64,000 bases of DNA, taken from contig CM049313.1 in NCBI GenBank assembly GCA_026874595.1, positions 11,341,508-11,405,507 of the forward strand, written 5' to 3'. Position 1 is the stretch's first letter; the number at the start of each line of letters is the position of its first letter. The translations under genes were made by a program, and so were the position numbers. Below the pieces are notes generated by a model that was not told the origin of the DNA, ran no database searches, and saw only the letters and a program-made list of their open reading frames with translations. This document shows, in pieces, positions 1-13,400 of this stretch. The stretch comes from Sipunculus nudus (lineage: Eukaryota; Annelida; Sipuncula; Golfingiida; Sipunculidae).

Positions 1-269
1 AAGTCTTGTTACATGATCCAATGCTACCTGAAGCGAAATACTAGACTTCTCTATCTTTAAAAGTGACAAAGTAAAAAAAAATGAGACCCCATGTTTTGGA
101 ATAACATGAATTTCTCCCCCAAAATGCGTAAACATGGTAAGAGCGGATTGATGCAGCTACACAATAGAAGGAAGGACATGGAATGGCGAAAAAAAGAGTT
201 ACAGTTTATGTCACTACGATAAACGTTTACAAAGATATGAAGAAAAAAAACGATTTTGTTGTTTTTTTA

Positions 270-288
270 TGACCTTGACCTTTGACCT
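270..288 (-). promoter_or_regulatory. DR1-like AGGTCA triple half-site
   Basis: On the minus strand this reads as three AGGTCA-type half-sites, two of them spaced by one base (AGGTCAAAGGTCA), the DR1 arrangement bound by RXR/HNF4-type nuclear receptors. The motif match is exact. No gene is recognised nearby, so function is unproven, and TGACCTTTGACC also occurs inside animal interspersed repeats. Confidence 0.3.
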
Positions 289-759
289 GTTTACTCTTTA
301 AAACATCCGACTTCTATAACTTAAGGGGTTCTATCAACAGTGTTACATTCAGAGGGATTGCTTAATATTTCTGGCCTGTGGAATGCCATATGTCAAACGA
401 AAGAACAGACAGGGAGGCGAATTTGATGAAAACTGACGGAAATACTGACACAACGGTACATTGGAGATGACAATTGACTAGACAATCTCATTGAGGAAAG
501 CACAGAGGAACAAAAAATATATTAACAAAAAAACAATAAGCTTCCAGGATTTTTGATTATCAATCAACTGTGTAAGTTTCAGATCGATTACTACAAAATT
601 GTGACCTAAAGTGCGGACAAACTTACAAACACACCCACAAACAGACATACGCAAATGACCAACAGGCTTGCATTAATCTTCGATTTTTGGCATGTAATAA
701 ACAGGGGTCAACTGCACATTAATCTATACCCTTTTTGTTTTCCAACTTGAAACCGCGAA

Positions 760-772
760 TGACCTTTGACCT
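760..772 (-). promoter_or_regulatory. Second DR1-like AGGTCA direct repeat
   Basis: A second exact AGGTCAAAGGTCA (minus strand) lies about 480 bp from the first. It could be a nuclear-receptor site or simply part of a dispersed repeat, since both copies sit in similar pyrimidine-rich contexts. Confidence 0.3.
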
Positions 773-2313
773 TTTCACAGCCTTTGAGCATAGGATCGAT
801 GCCGGGAGTTACGGTTCTATAAAAATCAATGTATTGTAATTAAAGTATTTGCACGAACCACAAATCACTTTATCCCAGTGTACTTGAACGGGAAGAACTC
901 ACATCACAACTCTTATTATTCCAGCTAATTTCTTCCCATCATCCCCCGCAAGATCATGTGTCAATGCCCAACCGTGAAACAAAATACAATTGAATTACCT
1001 CGGTACCCTGAGCGCCATTTTCGTAGAGTGGCCCCTGTTGGACTGACTTAATTTCGCATCATTTAAGATAAGACCATATAATTGCTCTACGGATTGATTC
1101 ACTGGGCAACATCGTCTACTTGTACCTATTGACCTCCACTCTTTTGGGCTCAGTGTGCGGTTACGACAATCAATATACAGATTCAACAACAGGCTGTCAA
1201 AGGATACTTCTGATTAAGATAAAAATCAAGCAAATCTGAACAGGCAAATTGACTTCTTAGTCCACGCAGCGATCAATATGCATTATTTTATTGATTTGCA
1301 CTGTTACGTCCCGACAATGATAAGATAATAAACTTTTCAAGTGCGTAATTTGCTCTTAGGGCTTTCTTGTTTAGTTACATTTGTCCTCATTTTATATGTA
1401 GAATTTATAGCTGATCGGATTATTTGATCTCTGTATACTTCAAATTTTGCTATTGATAGTATTCAAATTCTTGAAATATTAATTCAATCAAGGATAACGG
1501 TCGTTTTTGCTTTCAAAATGATAAATTGGACCAATTGACCGGATTTTCAAATCGGGAGAATTTCATCTCAGACACTGGTTCTCAGCTTCTTTTTTTACCG
1601 CATCTGATCAAAAGAAAATCTGATATCAATTGTACAATTCTCTATGGATTGTAAGTGACCGTGTTAATCCGCCAGCACACTGACAAATTTGGCAGTCGAT
1701 TTAATTTAAACCTATATCCATCGAGCTTAGGTAGTGAATTAGGTTTGTGGATAAGTGGAGATTTTTATTTTTGAATAGTTGATAAATCAGAATAGTTACT
1801 AAAATGAATGATTACAGGTAGAAATTATAACGAAAAAACATACATTGCGGTTACAGAACACGGTTTTGAGTGAAAATTGCATCACGACCTCTGTTACCCT
1901 GGCAGAGTCGTGAGTCGCGCATGTAAACGGAATTTCATAATGGAGTTTCTTTTCATTTATCGGTGAGGCAGAAAAACGCTCTAACGGGTGGATGGTACAT
2001 CAACCATTTCCTTCTAAAGATGGAGGACAAAGCGTGTGGAAGGCATCGTGATATCCCTGATTCGTGACACACTTGGTGAATGAACAAAATTTATTGTGAC
2101 TATAGGTGATTAGACTTTAACGTCAGTTACCATCATCATAGGCAAATGGGCGGGAAGTGAAGACCTCAGCAGACGACAATTGATGTAATGAACCTTCCAC
2201 CAGTGGAAGGAGACGTCTAATGACATCTAATGACTAAACGACAGGTGACTTCAGCATCTAATACCCCCTTTTAAGAGCTGGAGTGTATCATCACCAACTC
2301 CACAGGGGGACGA

Positions 2314-2314
<1 letters not shown>

Positions 2315-2381
<67 letters not shown>
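2315..2381. repeat. (AT)n microsatellite
   Basis: About 67 bp of uninterrupted alternating AT. Open frames crossing it give Tyr-Ile runs and are artefacts. Confidence 0.97.
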
Positions 2382-2383
<2 letters not shown>

Positions 2384-2399
2384 TACACAGAAGGCACAT

Positions 2400-2810
2400 C
2401 ATGTGAAATAATTTGAATACTTAAAAAAAGAAAATAACACTCTAGGTAGTACAATGTGGGATTACTCCACTGTAAGTCAAAATGCGATGAAGTTTGAATT
2501 GGCAGTATCGGTTTTCCCATCTCTAAAATCCACTGAGTCAAGGACGATGCTACCTATAGCTTGCTCTTCTTCAAAGATTCTGGAAACAAACCAGTGCTCA
2601 AACCTCTCAACATTGAATACGATTGACATAATCTTTCTCAAGGAAGAGCTAAGAAAATAAAAGTTGAATCAAAAGATTTCATCTGAGAAATGTTTAATTT
2701 TGGGCTTCATAACTTAATATTAAATATTAAGTTTCTACATGCCTTAAAATATGAATGTATGATGTATGTCATGCAACGAATTCCTGTATGATGACCTTTT
2801 AAAGTACAGT
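2400..2810. other. Unassigned stretch with one short uncalled frame
   Basis: A 68-codon plus-strand frame (2454-2660) has no recognisable domain, signal peptide or splice context and is not called. Nothing else is visible. Confidence 0.4.
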
Positions 2811-2812
2811 GG

Positions 2813-2884
2813 AATCGGTCTGAAAGACCATCTTTCAAATAAGACCACCTGAACGCGGGTGTTTGTATTACACAGGTTTTAATG
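2813..2884. mobile_element. Possible short MITE remnant (CAGTGGAA...AAGACC type)
   Basis: The left end reads ACAGTGGAATCGGTCTGAAA followed by an AAGACCACC-like block; the right end has TATTACACAGGTTTT. This resembles degraded ends of pogo-like MITEs with CAGTGGAACCT termini. The inverted repeat is only partial, so this is a weak call. A related end occurs at about 53746. Confidence 0.3.
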
Positions 2885-2964
2885 TATATCTAATTTAATC
2901 ATAATATTTTCAAGTGACAAAATCTTCAAAAGCAACATTTCGTTACTTGAATGTAAAGCGAAGC

Positions 2965-3015
2965 CAGGGGCGGATTCAGGATGTAGGAAAATGAGGGGTC
3001 CACCTCAGAAGGACT
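2965..3015 (+). mobile_element. Terminal fragment of a GCGGATCCAG-type repeat
   Basis: The sequence CAGGGGCGGATTCAGGATG followed by a G-rich segment matches the ends of the element at 53903-54118. No right end is evident, so this is probably a truncated copy. Confidence 0.45.
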
Positions 3016-3019
3016 CATG

Positions 3020-5870
3020 ACAAAAAGATCAAAATAATATTATTATAACATTTCAGTGATTTGAGTAAATCCCGGAAAATCTTATGAAACAGACATACCC
3101 AAATCTGCAAACGCCTGACAATCCAAAGCCCATACCCTTGTGAAACCGTTCATATGTTATAGAACATAATGAAATAAGCAAAACCCGGCTATCTGCGGTT
3201 ATATAGGCCCTTACCTCTGTTTTTAGCTTCGTCTGTTCACGAAACACGGCTGAGAGGACTTACTTATGAAATCAGGCACGGTACGAGAAACTGGATTATC
3301 ATTGTGCATTCTCAAGTGCCAGACGCCGTTTCTTCAAGGACAATATCCGTGCTCATTACATGAACTTATCTAATCCTTCCAGACGACACTCAGAACCACA
3401 GACACGCCAAATCTCCACTGTTTATTCAAATGTCGGTCTAGTAACCGTCAATAGAAATCATGTACAGAGTAGGTCTATACAGATATATATTCAAAGAGCT
3501 GTAAACAATATATCCATTATTAATTAAGAATTTCTTTCTTTCATTAATAAGATTGTTATTTTTTTATCCTGCTTATTCATGTTGCCTCTGTCCGGAGGGT
3601 AAGCGTTCGTGTGTTTGTGTGTTTGTTTACAGCATAACATGCATAACGCAATCATGAAGGGAATATCATGAAAGTTTTAGGTCATTTGGAAATGGGCCAT
3701 TGAAAAAGCGATTAGTTTTCGGCGTGGATCCGGCATAAAGCCCGGACTCATGAACGTCATCAAGGAAAATTCACAAATGTTCAATCACTTATGCACGAAT
3801 GAACCTAGGAATCTGGGCCGAATAAGTGAATACCCACATTGCGGAGGCTTGTATTCCTTGGAATGCATATTTCTAGTTTTAATGTCAAGTCTCTTTTTCG
3901 AATGAGCTAGAAATCAGAAGATGTGGGCTCAGATCTTTATAATAACTTTTTTGTTTATTGATTATTTACATTTCATAAATATCATTGTATTTTAAAGAAA
4001 TCGGGGCTTACTAGTTAAATCACTTAAAATAAAGATGTGAGAGGGTAGTTTTTCTTAAGATTATGAGTGATAAAAGAATGGACAAAGCATAATTTTCATA
4101 CCCTACTACAGGTCTCCGCATAATTACCAATTAATAATATCAATGAAATACCAATTAATATCTAAATCCACGGTACTATTCAAGTTTGATGTATGCAGTT
4201 CAGCGCGTGATCTAAATATTGCTACAAATATAAGTACTATTATTATCAGTCTTGAGTACGGAAAGTTTATTCGCGGGCATCTTTAAAAACATCCTCCCGC
4301 CCGACCTTATTAATTTGCACGAGAAAGCCTTCTTATCCTGTTGCGGTTGATTTATTAACTCGCGTAAGAAATATAATATCTCCACAATTTCTCCAACAAT
4401 ATATTAACGACTAAATATCTCTTATATACAATTTATTGATTCGCTTGCACGAGTCATACTTTTTGCTCCATATTTTCAGCGGACCTCCAAAGATCGGATT
4501 CATCATCTTTCTGTTCTCATCACTCCCATCTAACAGAACAAAGACCTAACGACAGTCGTCTTGAAGAAAAGTTCTCATTTTAAATAAACATGCATTTCTG
4601 AAGCTCTGTGTTCTTTTAGCAAGGTCTTAGAAAGAATCTCTTGACATTTATATCAAATATGTCAACAAGGGTTTGGAAAAAAAGAAAGTAATATTGGTTG
4701 CGTTTTACTTTTGTTTTTAAAGACAAAGAACTATATTTATGCGTCAAGCTATGTTTAAATTAGGACCTCTTAACGCGATTTCCTAGAGAAGAATAACTTA
4801 CAAATAGTTTTTAAATGTATGATATACAGAACTGTTAGGTATCCCTAAAATAATTCATGATCTACATAAACGTTGTTAGTATACAGTAGGCCGCACACAG
4901 TAAAATCCCCAAACCCTTGATTTCATACGATATAAGTTCCTACGATATTTCAACCAGGTGCAACTTCCTACGATTTCTTACGGTTTCTTACGATTTTCTG
5001 TTATACAATTCCACTTGATGAAGACCTTTGATAAATTATTCAATATAAAAAGAATAATTGTTCTGCGGATTCGCCGCTTCCAATTTGCTTGAATGTTTTT
5101 TTTTGCAAATGAATATTTATTTTGCAAATAATACTAATCTGTGCCATTATACAACTACCTAAAAGAATCCTAAACATTATAGAAAATGTATAATATTGTA
5201 CAAAGTCTAATATTTGTGTTGATCATAGACCGTTTCAAGAACTGGAGCAGATTTTTGTATTTGCTTGGCAAGCTGCCAAAATCCCACATATTGCGTCTCG
5301 TCTAATAAAAAAAAAAAGGACAAACATCCCCCGCTAACACTGAGTTCTCCCTGGATCCACAGAACAAAGGAGTCATTATTTCTGATCTTCGTTTTATATA
5401 CATACTGTTCAATTAATTACCTGAGCCTGGCACGGACCAATTCTTTTGTTAAAAACATATAACTGTTTTTTCATAAATTGATTAATCAATAACGTTGTGG
5501 GTTTTACTGGACTCCAGAGAAATATTGCGCTTGTTAATAGATAAACACATGCTTATTTCGCAATTGAGACCAATTACTTCCTCGTTATATACGCATCATG
5601 GATAAATAAAATTTCTTATTTATTTCTTCCGCATGGTTTATGAGCTGGATAGTTTATATCTGGTTCCAGTGTATTACTTTTCATTTCTTTTAATTTTTCC
5701 CCATAGTCTTACAAATCGTTCAATATGGCATTTTGTCACTTCATCTCACGCAATTTTCTGTGATACAACAATAGTTATTGAGAAAACATCAGTACATTAC
5801 AAGCATTCGTTATTTCCATAAACTGTGACCACACAGTCCTCATGATCTTCTCAAAACTCAACTCGATCGA
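3020..5870. other. Unassigned non-coding stretch
   Basis: No gene, RNA or clear element is seen. Four short CTTACGAT-like motifs cluster at about 4926-5000 and may be a small degenerate repeat. Short frames at 3053-3247, 5265-5462 and 5633-5821 lack any coding support. Confidence 0.45.
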
Positions 5871-5878
5871 TCGAGAGT

Positions 5879-6650
<772 letters not shown>

Positions 6651-6651
6651 T

Positions 6652-6897
6652 TACCTCCGCCAAGGGGCGGGGTTAATTGTTTTTGCCGGCGTTGGTTTAT
6701 CTGTCTGATTGTCTGTTAGCAACGTTACTCAAAACGTTGTTAACGGATTTTGATGAAATATTCAAGAAGAGCTCCGTGATGATACATGGGACAATTGATA
6801 AAATGTTGGGTGTGATACGGATCACCATCAGGATCCCAAAAAAAGCTACATTTCTGACAGTGACATATGGGGGTAATGAGCTGCCTCGGCGGAGGTA
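6652..6897. mobile_element. MITE-like element with CCTCCGCC inverted ends
   Basis: The left end TACCTCCGCCAAGG and the right end CCTCGGCGGAGGTA are inverted repeats matching at 13 of 14 positions. The interior runs from TTTTTGCCGGCG through a TGTCTG-rich stretch and a TTGATGAAAT block to TGACATATGGG. From memory, this overall pattern resembles a small repeat common in marine invertebrates and fish. Open frames on both strands (6677-6964 and 6697-6981) are products of the repeat, not host genes. Possible homology to the 8188 element is noted there. Confidence 0.7.
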
Positions 6898-6899
6898 TG

Positions 6900-8180
6900 C
6901 GCTCTCTGAGTGCAAATTTCTAGTTAAACCTATAACAATAAACCTCGAAATAAGATCATTATGATTCATTATTGTTAGCAACTGTTGTTTGTCGTCTTAA
7001 AACAGATCGGTGAGATTGTACAAATCATTCAAACCACAGTATCGCCACCTCTCGGTGCCGACTGACACTGAGTGTTCAGGTCAGTTACTTTGGTATGATG
7101 TAAATTTTTTTGTTAGATCTCAGATGATGAAAAGTAATGAACCTACCTTTATACTTACTAAAGTTCTTGGCTAACTGAACCCTAAGAAAGCGGATGAGAA
7201 TTAAGACCAACGTCAATAGCACTAGGATAATTCCTACCCTGCCAACGTCCAACCTGCCTGTCCAGTTTTAAACATTTTTCAAAGGGAGTTACGGGATTCA
7301 GTCGTTAACCAAATTGCGTTATTAAGATAACAAGTGATACCAATACTTTTATCGTTTGTTCCAAGATACGCAGAGCGGTAGTGTGGGGATTTTTTTTTTT
7401 TTGCTGAACATTTTTTTTCAGAAACAGCTACTTTTCAGCTGTTTGCACCTACAGACTAGCCATATGCATGTTTATCTCAGGACCAACATCCATAAGTGTT
7501 TCGGTCCTGGTAATTGTATTTTTTGAGCTTCATCCTTCTAAAGCGAAGCAGTCACGACACTTTGTTCAGATTGTTTGGACAACAGATCTGATCAATCATA
7601 TGGTCACAACCAATCATCCAATCATACTTTGGTTTGAGGACAAAACAACAACTCAGTTAACAGTCCAAGCAGTGCTATTTTGTTAAAAAAAAAGAAAAAA
7701 AAAGAATTTACCCGACAGAAAGAGACAGAAATTCTAAGTTTGAATAATATAACTGATGTATTGAATTAGTTACACAATCGGCATTTTAAAATATCCAACT
7801 TTATTTTTATCTATAACGATCACTCCAGCATATATGTCAAAAGAAGGACACGATCTATGAAAAACAAACGTATTAAAAGGAGACAAGGCACGAGTTTAAA
7901 TGCTAATTGTAAATAATGGATGAAGATTATCTCATCGGATGGTAAATGCAGAGAAGAATGTGGGAGGATGGATAATCAAATAGAGCTAATATCCCGTACG
8001 AGAAGCTTTCACGTTTACACTGATGCCTCCTTTGTGAAATACTAATCAGATAATCAAACAAGGTAATTAGACTAAATGCCAGCGGTAAGAGGGTGTTTGT
8101 TTTGCTTTTTCGCGTGGGCAGCCAATAGAGATGAGGTTTTCATTTACGTTTATAGGTTAATTGCTACTTCAGTAAGGGTA
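6900..8180. other. Unassigned stretch
   Basis: Contains short poly-T and poly-A runs (about 7390 and 7685) and a 72-codon frame (7468-7686) ending just before a poly-A run. That frame has no recognisable domain. No gene is called. Confidence 0.4.
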
Positions 8181-8187
8181 TTTTATA

Positions 8188-8535
8188 ACCTTCGCGAAGG
8201 TTTTTGTTTTTACTCGATTCTGTCTGTGTGTGTGTGTGTGCCCGCTTGATATCTGGAGATGGCATCACGGATGTTATTGTAATTCATCATATAGTTTGGA
8301 ATTGTGAAACGTCCAAGAAGTTTAATTTTGGTGTAAATCCAAACGTAAATAACCCCAAAATGAGTTTTTATGTGGTTTAAATAGCACATATGTTTACATC
8401 AGGACGCAGCATGTGAAGATATGTCCATCTTCGGAACGCGGGTTATGACGTCACTGAGGAAAATGACGTCACTCCACCTGCCGTTTCCCTGAGGTGGTCC
8501 GTAAACCAACGTACATTATACGAGAGGGGCATATT
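8188..8535. mobile_element. CCTTCGCGAAGG-ended repeat related to the 6652 element
   Basis: Begins with a perfect 14-bp palindrome ACCTTCGCGAAGGT, followed by TTTTTGTTTTT, a (TG)n run at 8224-8240, and a block ending TTTAATTTTGGTGTAAATCC. The order of blocks mirrors the 6652-6897 element (TTTTTG, TGTCTG, then a TTGG.GTG..A..C block). The right boundary is uncertain; a CACCTGCCG...TGAGGTGG segment near 8495-8520 may be the degraded inverted end. Confidence 0.4.
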
Positions 8536-8539
8536 TTTT

Positions 8540-9790
8540 GTTCGTTATGTTTATAGTCAAAAAAAAGCAAAGCAATACCACAATGTCAAGGGTGTTTTTC
8601 AAAATATTTTCAGTTAAAATATACCCAGGAATAACACAGGTTTAATTAACATTCGATGGCACCAACTTTGAACACTGTCTTCCGCTCAGGGTTTGTGTCC
8701 GGAAAAGCTCACACACATCATTGTATCCGTACACGTGTCTATTAAACGAACAGTAAGGCCACACACACACACACACACACAATGAATAAATAGGTAAACA
8801 TACTTAAGGGAAAAAATAAGATGCAGCCCGGAGTATTTGTTTTTAATAACCGGTGGAGAAAAAATGCATTCATTTACCAGGAGAAATACAAAAATGTGCG
8901 ACAATTTCTTCTCGATGATAAACGTTTAATGAGTTATACAAAGTTTATACAAAGGATCCGACATACATTTATGGATAATGGTTTCGCATTATAACTTAAG
9001 GGGATTGAAGCAAATACAGCATTTAGCAACTTTTGTACCTCAAACTTTTTGGTCATTGAAATGAAAGTACTACAAAAGGAGCGGCGATTCCAAAGAGCAA
9101 ATATGTGCCTGTGTGTGTTCGTGTGTGTGGCTTTCCCAGCACGGTACATACATGAACAGTTATTTCATCGCCGAACCGATGATGGAATTATTCATGACTA
9201 CTCGCCAGCGAGGTGGGTGGTCTACTGGAATTCCTCGCAGTATTAGTGAACGTTAGTCACGCACATTTAACAACTTACGTCGCTTATCGTTTCGCTAGAC
9301 GGATTTAACGGCCCACTGACCAAGTAAAGGATATTGGTTCGTTTCAATTCACGGGCGTTAAGTGTAAGGACACCCACGGTTTCGCAAAATCACATTTGCA
9401 CAGCACTTCAAATGCATAACTGATCTACTAGTCTAGACGTATATTTTGGCTTTTCTGTGACCCTAATATTGATCTGGTTAATATATATAAGCGTTATACA
9501 GAGATAGGTGATATTTGATTCATGGCAGGAGCGTATTTTCCCTTTCCTTCCCTCTTCAAATTTATTGAAATTGTTCGTTGACACACAAATGCACACATAC
9601 AAACATACTGACATCTATATATTTAAGATTTGAAAATTATCAAAGTGTCCTAAGGCTTTTCTTTTTCGTTGGATTATATGAAAGTTTGATAAACAACTGC
9701 CCAGCCGTCGTGCACGAAATAAGCAATTCTGAAACTGTGACCACCTGCGCCGTTTGGCCTGACATATCTTTCCCTTTATGTTTGCAAGGG
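8540..9790. other. Unassigned stretch with a (CA)n tract
   Basis: A (CA)n microsatellite lies at 8761-8782. Several 60-72 codon frames overlap on both strands (8686-9614), none with a domain or splice evidence. No gene is called. Confidence 0.4.
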
Positions 9791-10145
9791 TTTGAAATTC
9801 GCGATATTCGCGACAGGGGAATCATAGCGAAAATAAAAACCTTCTGTTTTATTAATCTTCTGAATAAAATTTTGCATCATCGAAATCAAAAGAATGACAT
9901 CATAGAATGTTCCTCGTGAATGAAATATTGTTGTTCTAAATGATATCCTTTCTTTCAAATATGCTTCCAGAAATAAACGTTATTTTCTACTTATTTGAAG
10001 CGTTATTGGGCCTCGATCTAATTAATACGATTTTGTGCATATATTACTTCATATAAAAATGGAAAAGTGTCGAAATGTTTTTAGTAATCTCGCGAAAATG
10101 GAACCTCAGTGAAACAATGAAAAAGAGAAAATAGCGAAATTTTAA
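9790..10145. mobile_element. Two-block TTCGCGA-array element, copy 1
   Basis: A left block (about 9796-9830) contains ATTCGCGATATTCGCGACAG and a following TAGCGAAAAT. A right block (about 10091-10141) contains TCTCGCGAAAATGG and TAGCGAAATTTT. They are separated by about 260 bp. The same motif and layout recurs at about 32050-32360. I infer a non-autonomous DNA transposon with subterminal motif arrays; no transposase is present and the ends are not sharply defined. Confidence 0.4.
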
Positions 10146-10320
10146 TCTCACAAATATAAAGGGAAACCAATGTATAACATTGGCTCTCTCTGTAGGTATA
10201 TATTTTAAGCAGACGGCCAACCGTGACTGTCTTAATGTATTTTCGTAATGTAATGACAGCGACCAGTGTGTTCAGGCCCGATTATGAAGTAAACGTAGGA
10301 GAATAGCATAGGTATTAAAA

Positions 10321-10490
10321 AGATCCAGAGGAAGGGGTGGGTTGGGGGGGGGGTGTGGTCTGGATCCCAATGGTTTGGGGTGGGGATGGTCTGGAGCTCC
10401 AGTCTTTTGAATCAGTCACAATCTTTTTTAGGGCTTCAAACCACGTTTTACAACCATGACCCCCCCCCCTTCTTGGAAGAGGAGATTTAA
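10321..10490. mobile_element. G-run/C-run element sharing GATCCAGAGGAAG
   Basis: The left part reads AGATCCAGAGGAAGGGG and then a long G run. The right part has a C run followed by CTTCTTGGAAGAGGAGAT, so the ends are loosely inverted. The 13-mer GATCCAGAGGAAG also occurs (inverted) at the right end of the element at 53903-54118, suggesting one family. Confidence 0.45.
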
Positions 10491-10499
10491 AAATATTGT

Positions 10500-13400
10500 T
10501 CTACGAATTTTATTTTACGTTTTACTATTCTTCGCCTATTTTTCGTGGATCATATATTTTTGCAAATGAAAACCAGGTCCTTTAATAATGCTGTTAATTT
10601 GCACTGTGGCTCAAATTCTCTAAAGAAATCCTTAAGTTATGGCAACGAATTTTATGTTTAACCTAAACATGTATACCATTTCAGAGTTGAAGCACATTTA
10701 ATTGGGCATGCCATCAACACCCTACGTATTGTGTCTCAACTGCTTAAGAAAAAGGAAAAAAAATCGAAAGTAGAACTATATTGATTTGGTGTGGCCTGGT
10801 TGAAAACAGACGTGTGAAGTTTAAATCCCTGTTCGTGATTCCAGCGGACAGCCGATGTTTTAAAATCCTTTTTAAGGATCTATTTGCAGGAAGGAGTTTA
10901 AGTATTTATACATTAAAATGTACATGTAGAATATAAAAAGTAATGTTTTATGAAAAAAGTATAATTCTTTAATATTATAAAACGGCACTACTGTCTATCA
11001 GAGACGCTTTATGATACCTCGGAGATTTAGGGTTATTGGTGTTAGCCAACATAACGTTCAAGAATCTTGGCATTCACGAACATTTCAACCCTCAAAGAAA
11101 GGCTTTTACAGAACATCGGTAACATTTCCGAAGCTGGTCTACCAAGAAAAGAAAACGTTTGACTTTTAAAGACACACAGATAAAGGCTCAGTGAATCTTT
11201 GAGTGTGTCACTTTTCTTAATAGAAATCCTTCCGGAGAAAGCATCCATTTCAGATTCTGTCTCAGAGCCATCTATAGAGCAAGCTTGATGATGAAAGAGA
11301 TTTGGATTTTAAGCGTTTCTTATCACAAGCGAGGTGAAATTCTTAAATTCAGGTTCAGAGAAAGCTCATCTGTTTGTCACAATGATCTACACGATGTGGT
11401 GAATCCCAAAGAACGATCCACTTTATGAATGACTGGTGTGTTTTACACTTCTCAAATTTTTTGCTCTTTTGAGGTAACTCTTCAAATATTTTGCAGGGCA
11501 ATTTTAGAAGCTTTCTACGTACCTGCTAGCTTTCTCATCTTTATTTAATGGTTATTATGAAAGCTGTGGTGGCGATGAGCTGACGCCCTCTCAAAAATTA
11601 GCTCATGGTTTCTTAAAATTCCGCTCGCTGTTTCCGTGCCCTGTCTGGCCTCTTGGTCGGCGGGCTTTCCGGGCCCCATATGATTGGCCTACGCGTAAAT
11701 GTCATTGGCGTCGTTAACATCTTTACCCATTTTTACATATTTCGGAAACGTGTCTACGCAATCTCGAGAAAAAAGTAGTTTGTTTTGTAGAGACTTATGG
11801 TAATAAAAATAAAACCATCCTTGCGGTTGACCTTCTTCGCTCTCTTGTCATCGCATCCAATGCCACATTTACTTAACCCATGAAATTAAACGTTTCTCGG
11901 TCAGCTGGTAAAATAATGAATATCACAAGCGAGCAGCAGTGGAGGTTTTAATCCTCAAATTAGATTTGGAAATATCACTGCCTGCTTTGTAATTTGATTT
12001 TTCTCCAGAAGGTTCGACGTCTTCTTTCGTAGCCTAGAAACATGAAACATCATCAGAGCACTCCCATTGCCTGAAATGGAAGAAAAGTGGTTTGTCCTGT
12101 ACTGACCTCCTTATGTTTTAAATTGTATGAAACAATATGAATTTTGAACTAACTTTAACTTCCCGGCTGCATGCTGGGTTGTAAGACTACATTTAGGCAT
12201 ATCTACCTACAGACACTCCAAATCCTCACTCGACATTAATGTCGCCGGAGTCATGTCTTGCACTGACTCCTCATAATCCTGTCATCATATATCACTGGTT
12301 GGTGACACGATAGAACTCTTGTCCTAGATACCTCGGTTCCTGTTTCGTATAGGTAACTGAAGCGCGGGCATGAACCATTCCTGACAACAGAAGGGATCGG
12401 AAGTCTAACATTAAAAAAAGAAAACGGTATCTACATTTTTCCCCGGTCAATTTTATATACAGCTATATATATCACATGATAACGATTGTTACTATTTGGG
12501 ATAAACTCGAAAGTTCGGGTTATGATAATATTTGGGGGGGGGGGGCTATCTAACACTGAAAACAATAATACAGAATTTAATTTCATAAATGACTAAGTTC
12601 ACGTTTAGATAAATCCCTTATTATGATCATGACATGTTATGTATCTGTTTGAACATTCATGTATGTTTCCGCACAGATAAATGACGGCAGAGAAATATTA
12701 AACTAAAGATTTGTGCAGAAGATAGACAAAATACAGTACAACGAGAAAACTCGTGAAAATTCTTATTAGGATTAATCAAGAACCAGAAAACAGAGAGCAC
12801 TATTGATTCGTTAGCTGAGACGTATCGCTTGTAATCAACCCCATCACTTTCTGTACATCTTTTCCAGAACGATATTAATACGCTTTAAAAATTACCACAT
12901 TATCTGACTGGGTTTGCAAATAGTTTCTGTTGACTCTGGCTTGCCACAGATGTTAAGATGTCATCTAAGAAATCTCCGCTGCTTTTAACTCAAACACTTG
13001 TAAACTGAAGCCTTGGCGGTTAATGGGTGTTTTAGGTGACATGCATTGGTTTCATAGAAGAAACCCTATGGATAAAACGTCAGGTGTGTGGAAACATTGT
13101 GAGACAGAGCGCCTGTCTAAATTGAAAGGGCTCATTGACACTTGTTCCATATAAATGAACAAGTAACACAATTGAGAAAGACACATTTTTACCTGCAAAT
13201 TTGGCACATTCTTAGGAAAAAAATATTAGGCGTAGTGGATCAATTAAATCCATGACGCACAATGGCTTTTACAAGACTGGTGCAGTTCTGGAAACATATT
13301 ACTCTTTAATGATATATGATAATGATGAGATGAATAATATATAAACGCAGATTAAAAAGCAAAATAGATAATGTAACATTTGAGAAAAAAAAATTAATAA

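Larger units (their letters stand above)
1..2250. other. Unassigned AT-rich non-coding stretch
   Basis: I find no open frame with coding character, no RNA gene and no clear transposon end here. The only patterned sites are two TGACCTTTGACCT motifs, listed separately. A short minus-strand frame near 995-1189 has no supporting signals and is not called. Confidence 0.5.

Noticed and set aside
2251-2541. Minus-strand frame with a Tyr-Ile repeat, and similar frames at 5775-6096, 36251-36845, 47671-47910 and 54169-54441
   Set aside because: The frames stay open only because (AT)n reads as alternating Tyr-Ile; no unique coding sequence supports them.
10790-10845. tRNA-like A/B box pair
   Set aside because: Neither box fits well, no cloverleaf forms by eye and no second copy exists in the window.
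11310-11350. GCGAGGTGAAATTCTT, similar to a conserved 18S rRNA segment
   Set aside because: Only about 14 bases agree and the flanks do not match rRNA.
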